Of a stretch of DNA of 64,000 nucleotides, positions 37,947 to 46,033 are shown piece after piece; the first letter of the stretch is position 1, and each line of letters opens with the position of its first letter. Origin of the DNA: Hyphomicrobium sp. MC1 (GTDB taxonomy: Bacteria > Pseudomonadota > Alphaproteobacteria > Rhizobiales > Hyphomicrobiaceae). The stretch is taken from assembly GCF_000253295.1 (NCBI RefSeq), contig NC_015717.1, forward strand, positions 4,588,001 to 4,652,000. The letters run 5' to 3'. The notes beneath the pieces are model-generated. The model had not been told where the DNA came from and searched no databases. It worked only from the letters and a program-made list of their open reading frames with translations. The translations under genes and the position numbers were made by a program.

Positions 37947-39653
37947 ATGGCAGATGAGAAATCGGGTGCAGGATCAAGCGGTGGAGCGGGGAAGAAGCCC
38001 TATGCGACGCTCGACCTGAAAGCGACCGAGGTGAAGGTGTCGCCGGGCAAATCGAGCGCTGCGGCTCAGAGCGCGGCGGGCAGCGAAGTTCCGCGTCCGG
38101 CTGCTGCTGGATCTTATGCTGAGGAGCCGAAGAAGAGCGACGCCAAGGCGACGTTCGGCGCCGGCAAATACGATAAGCCCAGCTACGATAAACCCGGCGC
38201 ATCGGCTGCGTCGTCGGCGGCCTCTGCCGCCCGTACGGCTAAGTCCGAAGAACCGAGCGTCGTCGTGCAAAAACGCGGCGGCGTTTTCAGTCATCTGGCG
38301 GCGGGCATTGCCGGCGGCGCGCTGGCGTTCGCTGCCGTGCTGTGGGCCTTGCCTCAGCTTGAAATACAGAACGGCGCGGATGCAAAGATCGCCGATCTTT
38401 CGCAACGTCTCGCGACGATCGAGAAGAACGAAAGCGCAGCACCGCCGCCACCGGATCTCAGCGGAATTCAAGCGAAGATCGCAGGCCTCGAAAATGCGAC
38501 ACAGAAAATTCCGTCGCTGATCGAGGGGCAGACGCGCCTCGTCGCCGAGACGAAAGCGGCGCTGGCTTCGGCCGCCTCCGACGCTGGGCAGCCGCAACTT
38601 ATAGAGCGCATCGGCAAGATCGAGGATCGGCTGAAGGCGATGGCGGATGCGGGCGTCAACGATCCCAATGCGACGCGTATCGAGCAAATCGCGGGGCTGA
38701 CGGGCAAAGTGTCTGATCTCGAAACGAGCCTTGCGACGCAGCTGACCGCGCTGCGGACGAACGTGACGAAGGATGTCGAGAGCCGCATTCAATCGGCGAC
38801 CGAAGCCGCCGAGACGGCACGCGCGGGCACGCAGCGTATCGACAAGGATGTCGCCGGTCTCAAGACCGACGGTGTGCGGATGGAAGAAGAGATCGCGGCG
38901 TTGAAGTCGACGACCGATCACGTCGCCGCCGATCTCAAAGTTACGCAGGATCAGCTCGGAAGTCTCAAGACGGCGCTCGATGGTTTGCGGACGGCTGCGG
39001 CGAAACCTGCCGACATTTCAGCCGCCGTGCAGCCGATCGACCAGAAGATCGCGGCGCTTGATAAAAGCATACAGGCTGTCGTCGAAGGCGATGCGGCGCG
39101 CAAGGAAAGCGCGCAGCGCGTTGTCCTCGCGCTTGAACTGCAGAACCTGCAGCGTGCGCTGGACAGCGGGCAGAGTTTCTCGGCTCAGCTTGCCGACGTG
39201 AAGAAGGTTGCGGGGCCGAAGTTCGATCTGTCGGCGTTGGAGAAGCTTCAGGACACGGGTGTGCCGACGTTGCCCGAACTCGCCAAGGAATTCCGCACGG
39301 CGGCAGACCGTGCAATCGACGCCGATTCCGAGCCGCAGGACGCGAGCGTCGTCGATCGGCTTTGGGCCGGTGCGAAATCGGTCGTGCGCGTTCGCCGGAT
39401 CGATCTCAAATCCGATGACAAGAGCACGGAAGCCGTCGTCGGGCGCATGCAGGTTGCGCTGGCAGATGGTCGTCTCGGAGAGGTTATGGACCAGGGCAAG
39501 GAATTGTCACCGAAGGCGCAGGATGCGATGCGCCCCTTCCTCGACAAGGTTGCGGCGCGGGTCAGCGTCGAGACCGCGCTTCAGAACCTCAATTCACAGC
39601 TGAAGTCTTCCATTGCGGGCGTCTCCCAGCAATCGGCACAGCCGTCGCCATAA
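37947..39653 (+). CDS. Mic60/mitofilin-like inner-membrane protein
   Basis: A 568-residue protein with an N-terminal Ala/Lys/Ser-rich cytoplasmic segment (1-110), one membrane helix at about 113-135, and a long periplasmic coiled coil rich in Glu, Lys, Ala and Thr at about 145-400. A helical C-terminal domain (FSAQLADVKKVAGPKF, GVPTLPELAKEF, LDKVAARVSVETALQNLN) fits the mitofilin domain. Alphaproteobacterial Mic60 proteins are known to lie between hemD and hemY and to bend membranes like the mitochondrial protein. Order and architecture both match. The 133-base gap after hemD may hold its own promoter. Confidence 0.87.
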   Translation: MADEKSGAGSSGGAGKKPYATLDLKATEVKVSPGKSSAAAQSAAGSEVPRPAAAGSYAEEPKKSDAKATFGAGKYDKPSYDKPGASAASSAASAARTAKSEEPSVVVQKRGGVFSHLAAGIAGGALAFAAVLWALPQLEIQNGADAKIADLSQRLATIEKNESAAPPPPDLSGIQAKIAGLENATQKIPSLIEGQTRLVAETKAALASAASDAGQPQLIERIGKIEDRLKAMADAGVNDPNATRIEQIAGLTGKVSDLETSLATQLTALRTNVTKDVESRIQSATEAAETARAGTQRIDKDVAGLKTDGVRMEEEIAALKSTTDHVAADLKVTQDQLGSLKTALDGLRTAAAKPADISAAVQPIDQKIAALDKSIQAVVEGDAARKESAQRVVLALELQNLQRALDSGQSFSAQLADVKKVAGPKFDLSALEKLQDTGVPTLPELAKEFRTAADRAIDADSEPQDASVVDRLWAGAKSVVRVRRIDLKSDDKSTEAVVGRMQVALADGRLGEVMDQGKELSPKAQDAMRPFLDKVAARVSVETALQNLNSQLKSSIAGVSQQSAQPSP

Positions 39654-39672
39654 TCGATAAAGGGTCTGCGTC

Positions 39673-41421
39673 ATGGTGCGCCTCGTCGTTTATCTGCTCA
39701 CGATCGCCCTCATCGCCTCCGGTCTCGCCTGGCTCGCCGACAGGCCTGGCACGTTGCAAATCGTCTGGCAGGGCTACGACATCGAAACCTCGGTGTTTCG
39801 TGCCGTCGTCATCCTGGCGGCGCTGGTCGCTTCGCTGATCTTTCTGTGGTCGGTATTCAAGGCACTGTGGAATAGCCCGGCGATAATTGGCAGCCGGCTG
39901 GTGCGGCACCGCGAGCGCAAAGGGCTCGATGCGCTTTCCGGCGGCATGATCGCCATCGGTGCGGGCGACAGTTCGCTTGCGGCGCGCTATGCGCTGCAGG
40001 CACGCAAGAGTCTGCCGCATGAACCGCTTACGCAACTGTTGCGCGCGCAATCGGCGGAGCTTTCCGGCGACCGCGCGTCGGCGCGGCGCATTTATGAGGC
40101 GATGTTGGCGTCTCCCGAGACCGAACAGCTGGGGCTTCGCGGGCTGTTCCTCGAAGCGCAGCGGGAAGGCGCGGGCGAAGCTGCGCGGCAGTTTGCAGCG
40201 CGGGCGCTCAAGGCCAATCCGAAACTCGGTTGGTCGTCGACGGCGCTCTTTGAGCAGCAGTGCAAGCAGAAGGACTGGACGGCGGGGCTGGCGACGCTCG
40301 AACATGCGCGCAAGAGCGGTCACATTCCAAAAGCCGCTGCCGATCGCAAGCGCGCCGTGCTGTTGACGGCAAAGGCGATCCCAGCCGAGGACGATACGCC
40401 CGACAAGGCGCTCGCCTGGGCGCTGGAAGCGCACGCCTTGGCGCCGGATCTCGTGCCGGCTGCCGTCGTTGCGGGTCGCATTCTGGCATCGCGCGGCAAC
40501 ACCTCGAAGGCGGCAAAGATCATCCAGAAGACCTGGACGAAGGCGCCGCATCCCGATCTCGCGACGGTTTACGCGCATGCGCGTGTCGGCGATAGCACGC
40601 GGGACCGTCTCGACCGCGTCCGCCAGCTCGCGGCTCTCAATCCGCATTCGATCGAAAGCCCGATCGCGGTGGCGACGACCGCGGCTGAGGCCCGACTGTA
40701 CGAGGAAGCCCGCCGGGCACTGGAGCCGCTGCTCGCCGATCGCTTGACGCAACGCGTTGCGCTGTTAATGGCGCGGATCGAAGCAGGCGAGAACGGCGAG
40801 AAGGGCCGGGTGCGCGAATGGCTGGCGCGGGCGATGAACGCTGCGCGCGATCCGGTATGGATGGCCGACGGCGTCATCTCCGATCACTGGGAACCGATCT
40901 CGCCGCTCGATGGCCGTCTCGATGCCTTCCAATGGCGCGTGCCGGTTGAAACAAGCGATAGTGCTGGCGGTGAAATTCTGGCGACCAAGATCGACGAGTT
41001 GATCGCGATTGCCCCGGCGACGACGGAAATCAAGGCTGAAGCGCCAGCGGCTCCGGATCGCAAGGCCGAAGCTGCAACGCCCGTCCCTGCCGAAAGCCGG
41101 CCAGTGACAGCGACGGCGGCTGCCGAGCCTGAGGTCGTGACCGCCGAGCCAGTCACCGTTCCGGTGACGCCGAATTCCGGCAGCGCTCCAAAGGCATCGG
41201 CAGCGAGTGCCGCCAATGGGGCCGCGCATCCAGCGGCGGTGGCACGCGACGATGAGGTTGCAACGACGGTCAAGACGTCGCCGCAGGAGCGCTCGCCGTC
41301 CGGGCGGGGGGATTCGGCCGTCTTCATCACGCCGCGCGCGCCGGACGATCCGGGCACAGAGCCGCCGGAGCCGGAGCTTGAGCAGCCTGTCGCACGCCGG
41401 ACTTTCCGGTCGGTCAACTAA
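39673..41421 (+). CDS. hemY: HemY-type membrane protein with TPR-like repeats
   Basis: A 582-residue protein of the proteobacterial HemY_N family. It should not be confused with Bacillus protoporphyrinogen oxidase HemY. Two N-terminal membrane helices (about 3-22 and 42-62) flank LQIVWQGYDIETS. Then TPR-like helical repeats run to about residue 400 (ALQARKSLPHEPLTQLLRAQ), with the conserved PVWMADGVISDHWEPISPL. The tail of about 150 residues is Ala/Pro/Glu-rich and probably disordered. Its exact role in heme synthesis is unclear. It is 19 bases behind mic60 and so cotranscribed. Confidence 0.9.
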   Translation: MVRLVVYLLTIALIASGLAWLADRPGTLQIVWQGYDIETSVFRAVVILAALVASLIFLWSVFKALWNSPAIIGSRLVRHRERKGLDALSGGMIAIGAGDSSLAARYALQARKSLPHEPLTQLLRAQSAELSGDRASARRIYEAMLASPETEQLGLRGLFLEAQREGAGEAARQFAARALKANPKLGWSSTALFEQQCKQKDWTAGLATLEHARKSGHIPKAAADRKRAVLLTAKAIPAEDDTPDKALAWALEAHALAPDLVPAAVVAGRILASRGNTSKAAKIIQKTWTKAPHPDLATVYAHARVGDSTRDRLDRVRQLAALNPHSIESPIAVATTAAEARLYEEARRALEPLLADRLTQRVALLMARIEAGENGEKGRVREWLARAMNAARDPVWMADGVISDHWEPISPLDGRLDAFQWRVPVETSDSAGGEILATKIDELIAIAPATTEIKAEAPAAPDRKAEAATPVPAESRPVTATAAAEPEVVTAEPVTVPVTPNSGSAPKASAASAANGAAHPAAVARDDEVATTVKTSPQERSPSGRGDSAVFITPRAPDDPGTEPPEPELEQPVARRTFRSVN

Positions 41422-41574
41422 AGCGCTGATCGGGTTGAAGGTCTTGGCTCGCGCCGGGTTTGCGCGGGCCTCTGCGGCAGGAATGACTTTTGACGCCACG
41501 ACCCTTGCAATTCCCGGCCGCCCAGAGTATCCCTCGCGCCTTCTCGGGGGGAACGCCCCTCCGCCGGAACAAAA

Positions 41575-41650
41575 GCCGCTTTAGCTCAGCCGGTAGAGCA
41601 CGTCATTCGTAATGACGGGGTCGTGTGTTCGAGTCACACAAGCGGCACCA
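41575..41650 (+). tRNA. tRNA-Thr (CGU)
   Basis: The acceptor arm GCCGCTT pairs with AAGCGGC, the D arm TAGCTCAGCCGGTAGAGCA is canonical, the anticodon stem CGTCA/TGACG encloses TTCGTAA with anticodon CGT at 41608-41610, and the T arm is GTGTG-TTCGAGT-CACAC. The 3' ACCA is encoded. It reads ACG. Confidence 0.97.
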
Positions 41651-41686
41651 TGTTTCTTCCCAACGCAACCGACTAGCCGATGCCGC

Positions 41687-41710
41687 GCGTGCGGTTGCAC
41701 GCCGCTTTTT
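41687..41710 (+). terminator. Terminator after tRNA-Thr
   Basis: GCGTGC, loop GGTT, GCACGC, then CGCTTTTTGTTG. The 6-bp stem with a T5 run lies 36 bases beyond the tRNA. Confidence 0.65.
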
Positions 41711-41865
41711 GTTGCTGGCTGCTTGGTCAACGGAGCTTCGCTGACCGGCGCGCGATTGTCGGCGTCGAACGCGTTTTGATGCAGGGTGCGGCCGAGTTTG
41801 CAAAGGCCGCAATTGCATGGGTGGAAGTAACCCGCTGTTAGATTTTGCAGCCTCAGGGTCCGCGC

Positions 41866-42183
41866 ATGGGAAAAGAGCGCAGACAATCCGAGCGACAGGC
41901 CGTCAGCCATCCGGCGCGGATTGAGCTTGAGGACGGGAATATCTTTTCGGCGCGGATCGCGAATGTCTCACAAGGCGGTGCGCTGCTGATCTTTCCGGAC
42001 GGCGATGCGCTGCCGAATATTTTTCATGTCGTTGACATGTCGTCCGATGCGCGGCGTGAGGTGCGCAAAGCCTGGACCGCGCCCAATCGGGTGGGGGTTG
42101 AATACATCGACGGACAATCGACGCGTTTCGGTCATCCCGTGCGGCCACAGGCGACGTTTGGAAAACGCGCTCGAAAAGACTGA
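41866..42183 (+). CDS. PilZ-domain protein
   Basis: A 105-residue stand-alone PilZ domain. The cyclic-di-GMP binding signature is present: RRQSERQ near residues 6-12 (RxxxR) and NVSQGG about 30 residues later (D/NxSxxG). The rest follows the fold (ARIELEDGNIFSARI, RVGVEYIDG). It probably links c-di-GMP to motility, adhesion or polysaccharide output, but no partner gene is adjacent. I use the ATG at 41866; a TTG seven codons upstream is an alternative. Confidence 0.88.
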   Translation: MGKERRQSERQAVSHPARIELEDGNIFSARIANVSQGGALLIFPDGDALPNIFHVVDMSSDARREVRKAWTAPNRVGVEYIDGQSTRFGHPVRPQATFGKRARKD

Positions 42184-42200
42184 CTGGGCGTTGGGGGCTG

Positions 42201-42461
42201 TCAGACTGCAGGGGAGGGCAGTTTCATTGGCTCGTATTTTTGCCTGAACATTTCATCGCTCATGGGCCTGAACGCACCAGCCGAATCCTTGATCAACCAG
42301 TCGCCCGTACGAATTTCCCGCTGACCTTCCGGAGTCATGACGAACGCGCGGGTGTCTCGTTGCACGATGATGTTCTGGGCCAAGTTCAAGTGGTGAAAAT
42401 CGGCGTTCGGCGACCAGCGTAATGCCTCGACAAACGCAATGCGGGTTTGAAATTTCTGCAC
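42201..42461 (-). CDS. Small phage-type protein, orphan
   Basis: An 86-residue protein from a GTG at 42461. It opens MQKFQTRIAFVEALRW and has TGDWLIKDSAGAFRPMSDEMF followed by KYEPM. This matches the pattern of a small family seen in phages and prophages (K-F-R-K-K-P-V-x-V-E-A-x-Q-W near the start and G-D-W-I near the end). Function is unknown. No other phage gene or integrase lies nearby. The region upstream is AT-rich compared with the rest of the window. It converges on the PilZ gene and is about 550 bases from tRNA-Thr. Confidence 0.65.
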   Translation of the reverse strand: MQKFQTRIAFVEALRWSPNADFHHLNLAQNIIVQRDTRAFVMTPEGQREIRTGDWLIKDSAGAFRPMSDEMFRQKYEPMKLPSPAV

Positions 42462-42828
42462 GAAACCACGTCGTTATTTGGCCAGCGAACAGTTTGCACA
42501 CTGCCATTCGCTTCGACGTCGGTCAGCATACGTTTTAGTATGATTGCGTATAGAAAATAAACTGAAGCCAACACCTTTGGAGCGGTGAGTGTTGGAATGA
42601 ACGCGTGAGTGAAAAACAGGAAGGCCCCGCCATGTGACTGGCAGGGCCTACAGGATTCGCACCGCCCTCGCGCCCACCGGTTTCGGTCCCGCTCGTCCGA
42701 CCTGATTGGCAGCGATGCACTTCCCGCTGAGATCAGCAGCGATAGCTAATGCTGCTGTCATGAACAATTCACAAAGCGTGTCACAGCGCGTAACAAAAAA
42801 CGCCTTCGCGTTGTTTTCGCTGCGCGGT
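42462..42828. other. 367-base stretch without a convincing gene
   Basis: The part from about 42470 to 42610 is AT-rich compared with its surroundings. A terminator-like hairpin sits at 42612-42649. Short minus-strand frames, including a 37-codon one ending at 42648, lack ribosome sites and recognisable similarity. Confidence 0.5.
42612..42649 (-). terminator. Minus-strand terminator-like hairpin
   Basis: AGGCCC-C-GCCA (42622-42632) pairs with TGGC-A-GGGCCT (42639-42649) apart from one mismatch, with a 6-base loop. On the minus strand it is followed by TTCCTGTTTTTC. It probably ends the transcript of the small gene at 42829-43014. Confidence 0.65.
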
Positions 42829-43014
42829 CTAGTAGTCGTCTTCTTCTTCGACGCGATAGCCGTAAGGCAAGTGGCCGCAATATTCCTCGGCGGCCTTCTG
42901 GGCATCTTCCCACGTCTCGTAGGAACTGCCGATGGTTTCAGTGCCGCCGCCAAAGCAGCCCTCGGCATCGTTTCGGCAATGATCACACCAAACAACGACT
43001 TTGAATTTCGCCAT
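42829..43014 (-). CDS. Small CxxC protein of unknown function
   Basis: A 61-residue acidic protein. The start is well supported: GGGGAGAAG stands six bases before the ATG at 43014. It has CDHC at residues 10-13, further cysteines at 20 and 46, and His48, which could form a zinc site. The C-terminus is GYRVEEEDDY. No signal peptide and no recognised family. A hairpin with a T-run lies about 180 bases downstream on its strand. Confidence 0.7.
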   Translation of the reverse strand: MAKFKVVVWCDHCRNDAEGCFGGGTETIGSSYETWEDAQKAAEEYCGHLPYGYRVEEEDDY

Positions 43015-43353
43015 GTTGGCTTCTCCCCATGAGAAAAGCCCTCAAGCGTTGCTCCCGTTTGCGCACATCCCAATGTGCTGAATCGCGGGGAAAGGCGGTG
43101 CGCAATGCCGCCTGTTTTTCTTGTGCGGTTTCCTCGCGTTACGCGCCAACCACAGACTCGGATTGAGGCTAGCATTGGGCGCGGAAAGTAAACGTGACTG
43201 CAGCGTAACACTTCGCACAAAAAAATGCTCGTGGCGGCTTCGGGGCGCCGATTCAGCGCGCATAAAGTCACATTGGCTATTCAAGAACTCGGTCTGCCAC
43301 ATTCTCTTTGCTACGGTCCGAGCACCAATCGTTATCTGGGGGAGCCAAACGCC
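43015..43353. other. 339-base divergent intergenic stretch
   Basis: This lies between the CxxC gene (minus) and the secreted protein at 43354 (plus) and must hold both promoters. I see no gene with a ribosome site and no clear operator. Confidence 0.45.
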
Positions 43354-43866
43354 GTGAATGTGCGACTGATCTCATTTCTGTTGGCCATGGGTCTGGCCGT
43401 CGCCGCCTCGGAGGCAAATGCCGAGTGCACGATGAACGAGATTGAAAAGCCGAACACCCGCATCGGCGTCTGCCGTCAGCAGCCGGGCATAGCCACCGGC
43501 TTCGGCTGCACGTCGTTGCTGATGAAAGAGCAGGTCGCTGACCAGTTCCAGCAGATCGCGCTGGCGCGGCGCTGCGGGTTCAATGCCGAGGCCGATAAGC
43601 TCGAAAAATTCTACAGCCAGACGACGCCTTACGTCATCAGCCTCTACGAGTGCGTCGACACCACGGTGGACCGCGTCGACGTTGAGACGAAAGCCAAAGC
43701 GGAGGTCGACAAAAATCTGGCGAGCCTGCCGGCGGGATGTCCGGCCGACCTCAAGGATAAAATGTCGAAGCGGCTGCCAAAGCTCATCGAGATCGACGAA
43801 CAAGCGCTGGCTCAGATGCAGGCGCTTGCAACAAAAATCAATCTGACGCCGAAGCTGCCGAAATAA
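43354..43866 (+). CDS. Secreted protein of unknown function
   Basis: A 170-residue protein from a GTG at 43354 with GGGGGAG nine bases before it. The signal peptide is MNVRLISFLLAMGLAVAASEANA, cut before Glu-Cys. The mature part is helical and charged with six cysteines (at EC, VCRQQ, FGCTS, RCGF, ECVDT and GCPAD), suggesting disulfides in the periplasm. Not recognised as a family. A longer upstream open frame has no ribosome site. Neighbouring genes are also secreted but unrelated in sequence. Confidence 0.75.
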   Translation: MNVRLISFLLAMGLAVAASEANAECTMNEIEKPNTRIGVCRQQPGIATGFGCTSLLMKEQVADQFQQIALARRCGFNAEADKLEKFYSQTTPYVISLYECVDTTVDRVDVETKAKAEVDKNLASLPAGCPADLKDKMSKRLPKLIEIDEQALAQMQALATKINLTPKLPK

Positions 43867-43993
43867 CGGGCTAGAGCCGCGGCTCCGGCAAATCTTTGAT
43901 AACCCTAACTTCGCCCGGTATGCTCGAATTTAAGATTTGTCTCTTAGTGTGACCCTGCCCGCGAGGGCAGGGAATGCATTTGGGAGACGTCCC

Positions 43994-44368
43994 ATGTCGG
44001 GTTTGAAGGTCGTTGTCGGCGCTCTGGCCGCAGCATTGAGTTTCGTTGCTCTCTCGTCAGAGGCTGATGCAACATTTTATCGTGGCTGCGGCTACGACCC
44101 CTACGGCTATCATCCGCCGAGCTGGCGTGGATGTCCGAAGGCGGTCCGGCGTGCGGCCCGCCGCGCCTATCGCCAAGGCTGGGGTTTTTATCCGGCTTAC
44201 GGGTTCTATCCGGCAGGCAGCTATTATGCGCTGCCGCCGCCGGCCTATCCTGTCTATGCGGTGCCCCCGCCCATTTATCCGGCTTACCCGGCATATCCGT
44301 CGTCATACTGCTATTACGACAACGGTTACGACATGCGCCCGCGTACAGTTTGCACTCCGGCGTGGTAA
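43994..44368 (+). CDS. Secreted Tyr/Pro-rich protein
   Basis: A 124-residue protein; the ATG at 43994 follows GGGAGACGTCCC. The signal peptide is MSGLKVVVGALAAALSFVAL...EADA. The mature part begins FYRGCGYDPYGYHPPSWRGC and has an Arg/Ala helix (KAVRRAARRAYRQG). It then runs into Tyr-Pro-Ala repeats and ends with two cysteines. The composition suggests an extended surface or matrix protein. A strong terminator follows. No known family is assigned. Confidence 0.78.
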   Translation: MSGLKVVVGALAAALSFVALSSEADATFYRGCGYDPYGYHPPSWRGCPKAVRRAARRAYRQGWGFYPAYGFYPAGSYYALPPPAYPVYAVPPPIYPAYPAYPSSYCYYDNGYDMRPRTVCTPAW

Positions 44369-44404
44369 GCGGCGGCTGCCGATTACGCGTCACCTGAAAC
44401 GATT

Positions 44405-44440
44405 AAGGGGCCGATCCATTTCGGCCCCTTGTGTCTTTTT
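44405..44440 (+). terminator. Terminator between convergent secreted-protein genes
   Basis: AAGGGGCCGA, loop TCCATT, TCGGCCCCTT, then GTGTCTTTTT: a perfect 10-bp stem with a T5 run on the plus strand. It may also serve the minus-strand gene ending at 44447. Confidence 0.88.
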
Positions 44441-44446
44441 ACCGTC

Positions 44447-44716
44447 TTAGCGGATCCAACCCCACGCCCGCGGTCCACGACAGAAGTCGCGGTGGTGTAG
44501 GTAATAGCAGCGGCGTCCGTCGAAATAGTCGTCGCGGGCGAATGGGTCGCCGGCATACGTCCAGAAGCCGAAGCGGTAGCCGTGGGGCGGACCGGCGCGA
44601 TGGTAGCCGAGCCGGAAGTATCCGTCATGGCGATGATGCCAGTGGTGTGCCTCGGCGGCGGGCGCCAGGGCCGTGAGTCCCAAGGCGATGCCTGCGACGC
44701 CTACAAACTTCAACAT
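44447..44716 (-). CDS. Secreted His/Tyr/Arg-rich small protein
   Basis: An 89-residue protein with signal peptide MLKFVGVAGIALGLTALAPAAEA. A mature part rich in His, Tyr, Arg, Gly and Phe follows (HHWHHRHDGYFRLGYHRAG, YLHHRDFCRGPRAWGW) with two cysteines. It resembles in composition the small secreted proteins at 14181 and 14765. The function is unknown. The histidine clusters could bind metal, which is inference. Confidence 0.75.
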   Translation of the reverse strand: MLKFVGVAGIALGLTALAPAAEAHHWHHRHDGYFRLGYHRAGPPHGYRFGFWTYAGDPFARDDYFDGRRCYYLHHRDFCRGPRAWGWIR

Positions 44717-44910
44717 TTGCAGCCTCTCGATTTGTTGCCTGCCGTTCAGTCGCGCGTCTGCCGCGGGAACGCAATCGGGAACTGCCGCTTTGGCAAATTC
44801 CGTATCGGTGAACGCGAACGTTTTTAATCACATCGTGAAATTTCCCTGACAAACAGGAGGCGGTGTCCTTTTTTGAGTCACGAGCAGAGGCGTTTTTCCG
44901 AGGTCCTGAG

Positions 44911-45624
44911 ATGCGCTGTATCCTTGCCGGGCCAGGAGCGTTCGCCACGGCGATGGCCGTTTCGCTTGCGGCGTTCGCATGGATCGGCGCCGCGAAAGCC
45001 GCGGACGTCTGCGAGGCGCTCTGGCGGGCGCGCAATGCCATTTTCGCCAACAAGGGCTATTGCTTCGAAAGTCCCGAAGGACAAGCTGCGTTTGGAAAGG
45101 GTTGCTTTCCGCCCTACGGCAAGCTTACGCGCGCGGAAGAAGCCGATGTTCAACGGATCAAGGATGTCGAGGCGCATCAGCGGTGCGCCGCAACGCCGTC
45201 CGGGATCATGGGCGCAGCCATGGCACCCCCGCCCGGCGGTGTCCGAGTCGTTCCGAAATACGTCGTCCAACTGACTCTATCGCGAGCGGCCCAAAACAAA
45301 CTCGCGCAATCCGGCGAAACGGTGCGGGTTGCAGCCTTCTACTATGGCAGTGCGATGAAACATTCCGCTGATGACGACGGCGAAATCGCGCTCGCGAACG
45401 AAGCTGTCGATTTGCCCAGCGGAACGACGGCGGTCAATCTCGGCGGGATTTCTATTGCCGAAGCAGACGTTCGCAAGACCTCCGAAGGCCAGCCGATGCT
45501 GTTGATCAACGTCTACACGAGCCGCAAGGTCTTTCCCGACAACCTGCTCGATTGCGGCATCTATCAAGGTGCTGCGGCCCAAGCAGGACAGATCGAGATC
45601 AGCTGCAAGCTGATCGGCGAATAG
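44911..45624 (+). CDS. Secreted YARHG-domain protein
   Basis: A 237-residue protein from the ATG at 44911, giving a good signal peptide ending AWIGAAKA before AlaAspVal. A GTG at 44863 directly behind AGGAGG is a possible alternative start, but its spacing of two bases is short. CEALWRARNAIFANKGYCF and FPPYGKLTRAEEADVQ match the YARHG domain, an extracellular module of unknown function found in peptidoglycan-associated proteins. The C-terminal half (YVVQLTLSRAAQNKLAQSGETV) looks like a beta-rich domain that I do not recognise. Confidence 0.72.
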   Translation: MRCILAGPGAFATAMAVSLAAFAWIGAAKAADVCEALWRARNAIFANKGYCFESPEGQAAFGKGCFPPYGKLTRAEEADVQRIKDVEAHQRCAATPSGIMGAAMAPPPGGVRVVPKYVVQLTLSRAAQNKLAQSGETVRVAAFYYGSAMKHSADDDGEIALANEAVDLPSGTTAVNLGGISIAEADVRKTSEGQPMLLINVYTSRKVFPDNLLDCGIYQGAAAQAGQIEISCKLIGE

Positions 45625-45633
45625 GAACCGGAG

Positions 45634-45948
45634 CTATTGCAGCCCCGGTGCCGTTGGATTGTGGGGCGGTGTCGTCGCCTCCGGGCCGCTGCCTTTTTCA
45701 CCCGTGCTGCTGCCCGAGCCCGAATTAGCTGGCAAGCTGATCTCCGGCGGGGGCTGTTTGTTGATCGGCACGTCGGGAGAGGTAGGCGATACGACGGCGT
45801 TATTTTCGCTGCCGGGGCCGACTTTGCCGGGCTCGATCGTTTTTGCGGCGTTCGGTGCGCTATTGCTGGCTGCATCTGCGAAGGCCGGCAGCGAACTTCC
45901 GAGCGCGGCCGCGGCGATTGCGGCGGCCATGAGAAGTTTCGTGCTCAT
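45634..45948 (-). CDS. Secreted Pro/Ser/Gly-rich small protein
   Basis: A 104-residue protein from the ATG at 45948 with signal peptide MSTKLLMAAAIAAAALGSSLPAFA. A low-complexity mature part follows (Pro, Ser, Gly, Asn, Thr), probably disordered, and it lacks cysteines. The open frame extends 14 codons further upstream. It converges on the YARHG gene with nine bases between and is 85 bases downstream of the RND adaptor gene on the same strand. No family is recognised. Confidence 0.62.
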   Translation of the reverse strand: MSTKLLMAAAIAAAALGSSLPAFADAASNSAPNAAKTIEPGKVGPGSENNAVVSPTSPDVPINKQPPPEISLPANSGSGSSTGEKGSGPEATTPPHNPTAPGLQ

Positions 45949-46033
45949 GAATATATTTTCCTTCCGCTGTTCCATGAGCATCCAACGCATGGCGCAACGA
46001 AGGTGTTCCCGAGGATCGCCGGAGCTTTAAGCG

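Noticed and set aside
39589..40752. 387-codon minus-strand frame
   Set aside because: Antisense to the hemY-type gene; composition typical of a shadow frame.
42648..42760. 37-codon minus-strand frame near the hairpin
   Set aside because: No ribosome site, no hydrophobic or conserved pattern, and its stop coincides with the stem of the hairpin.
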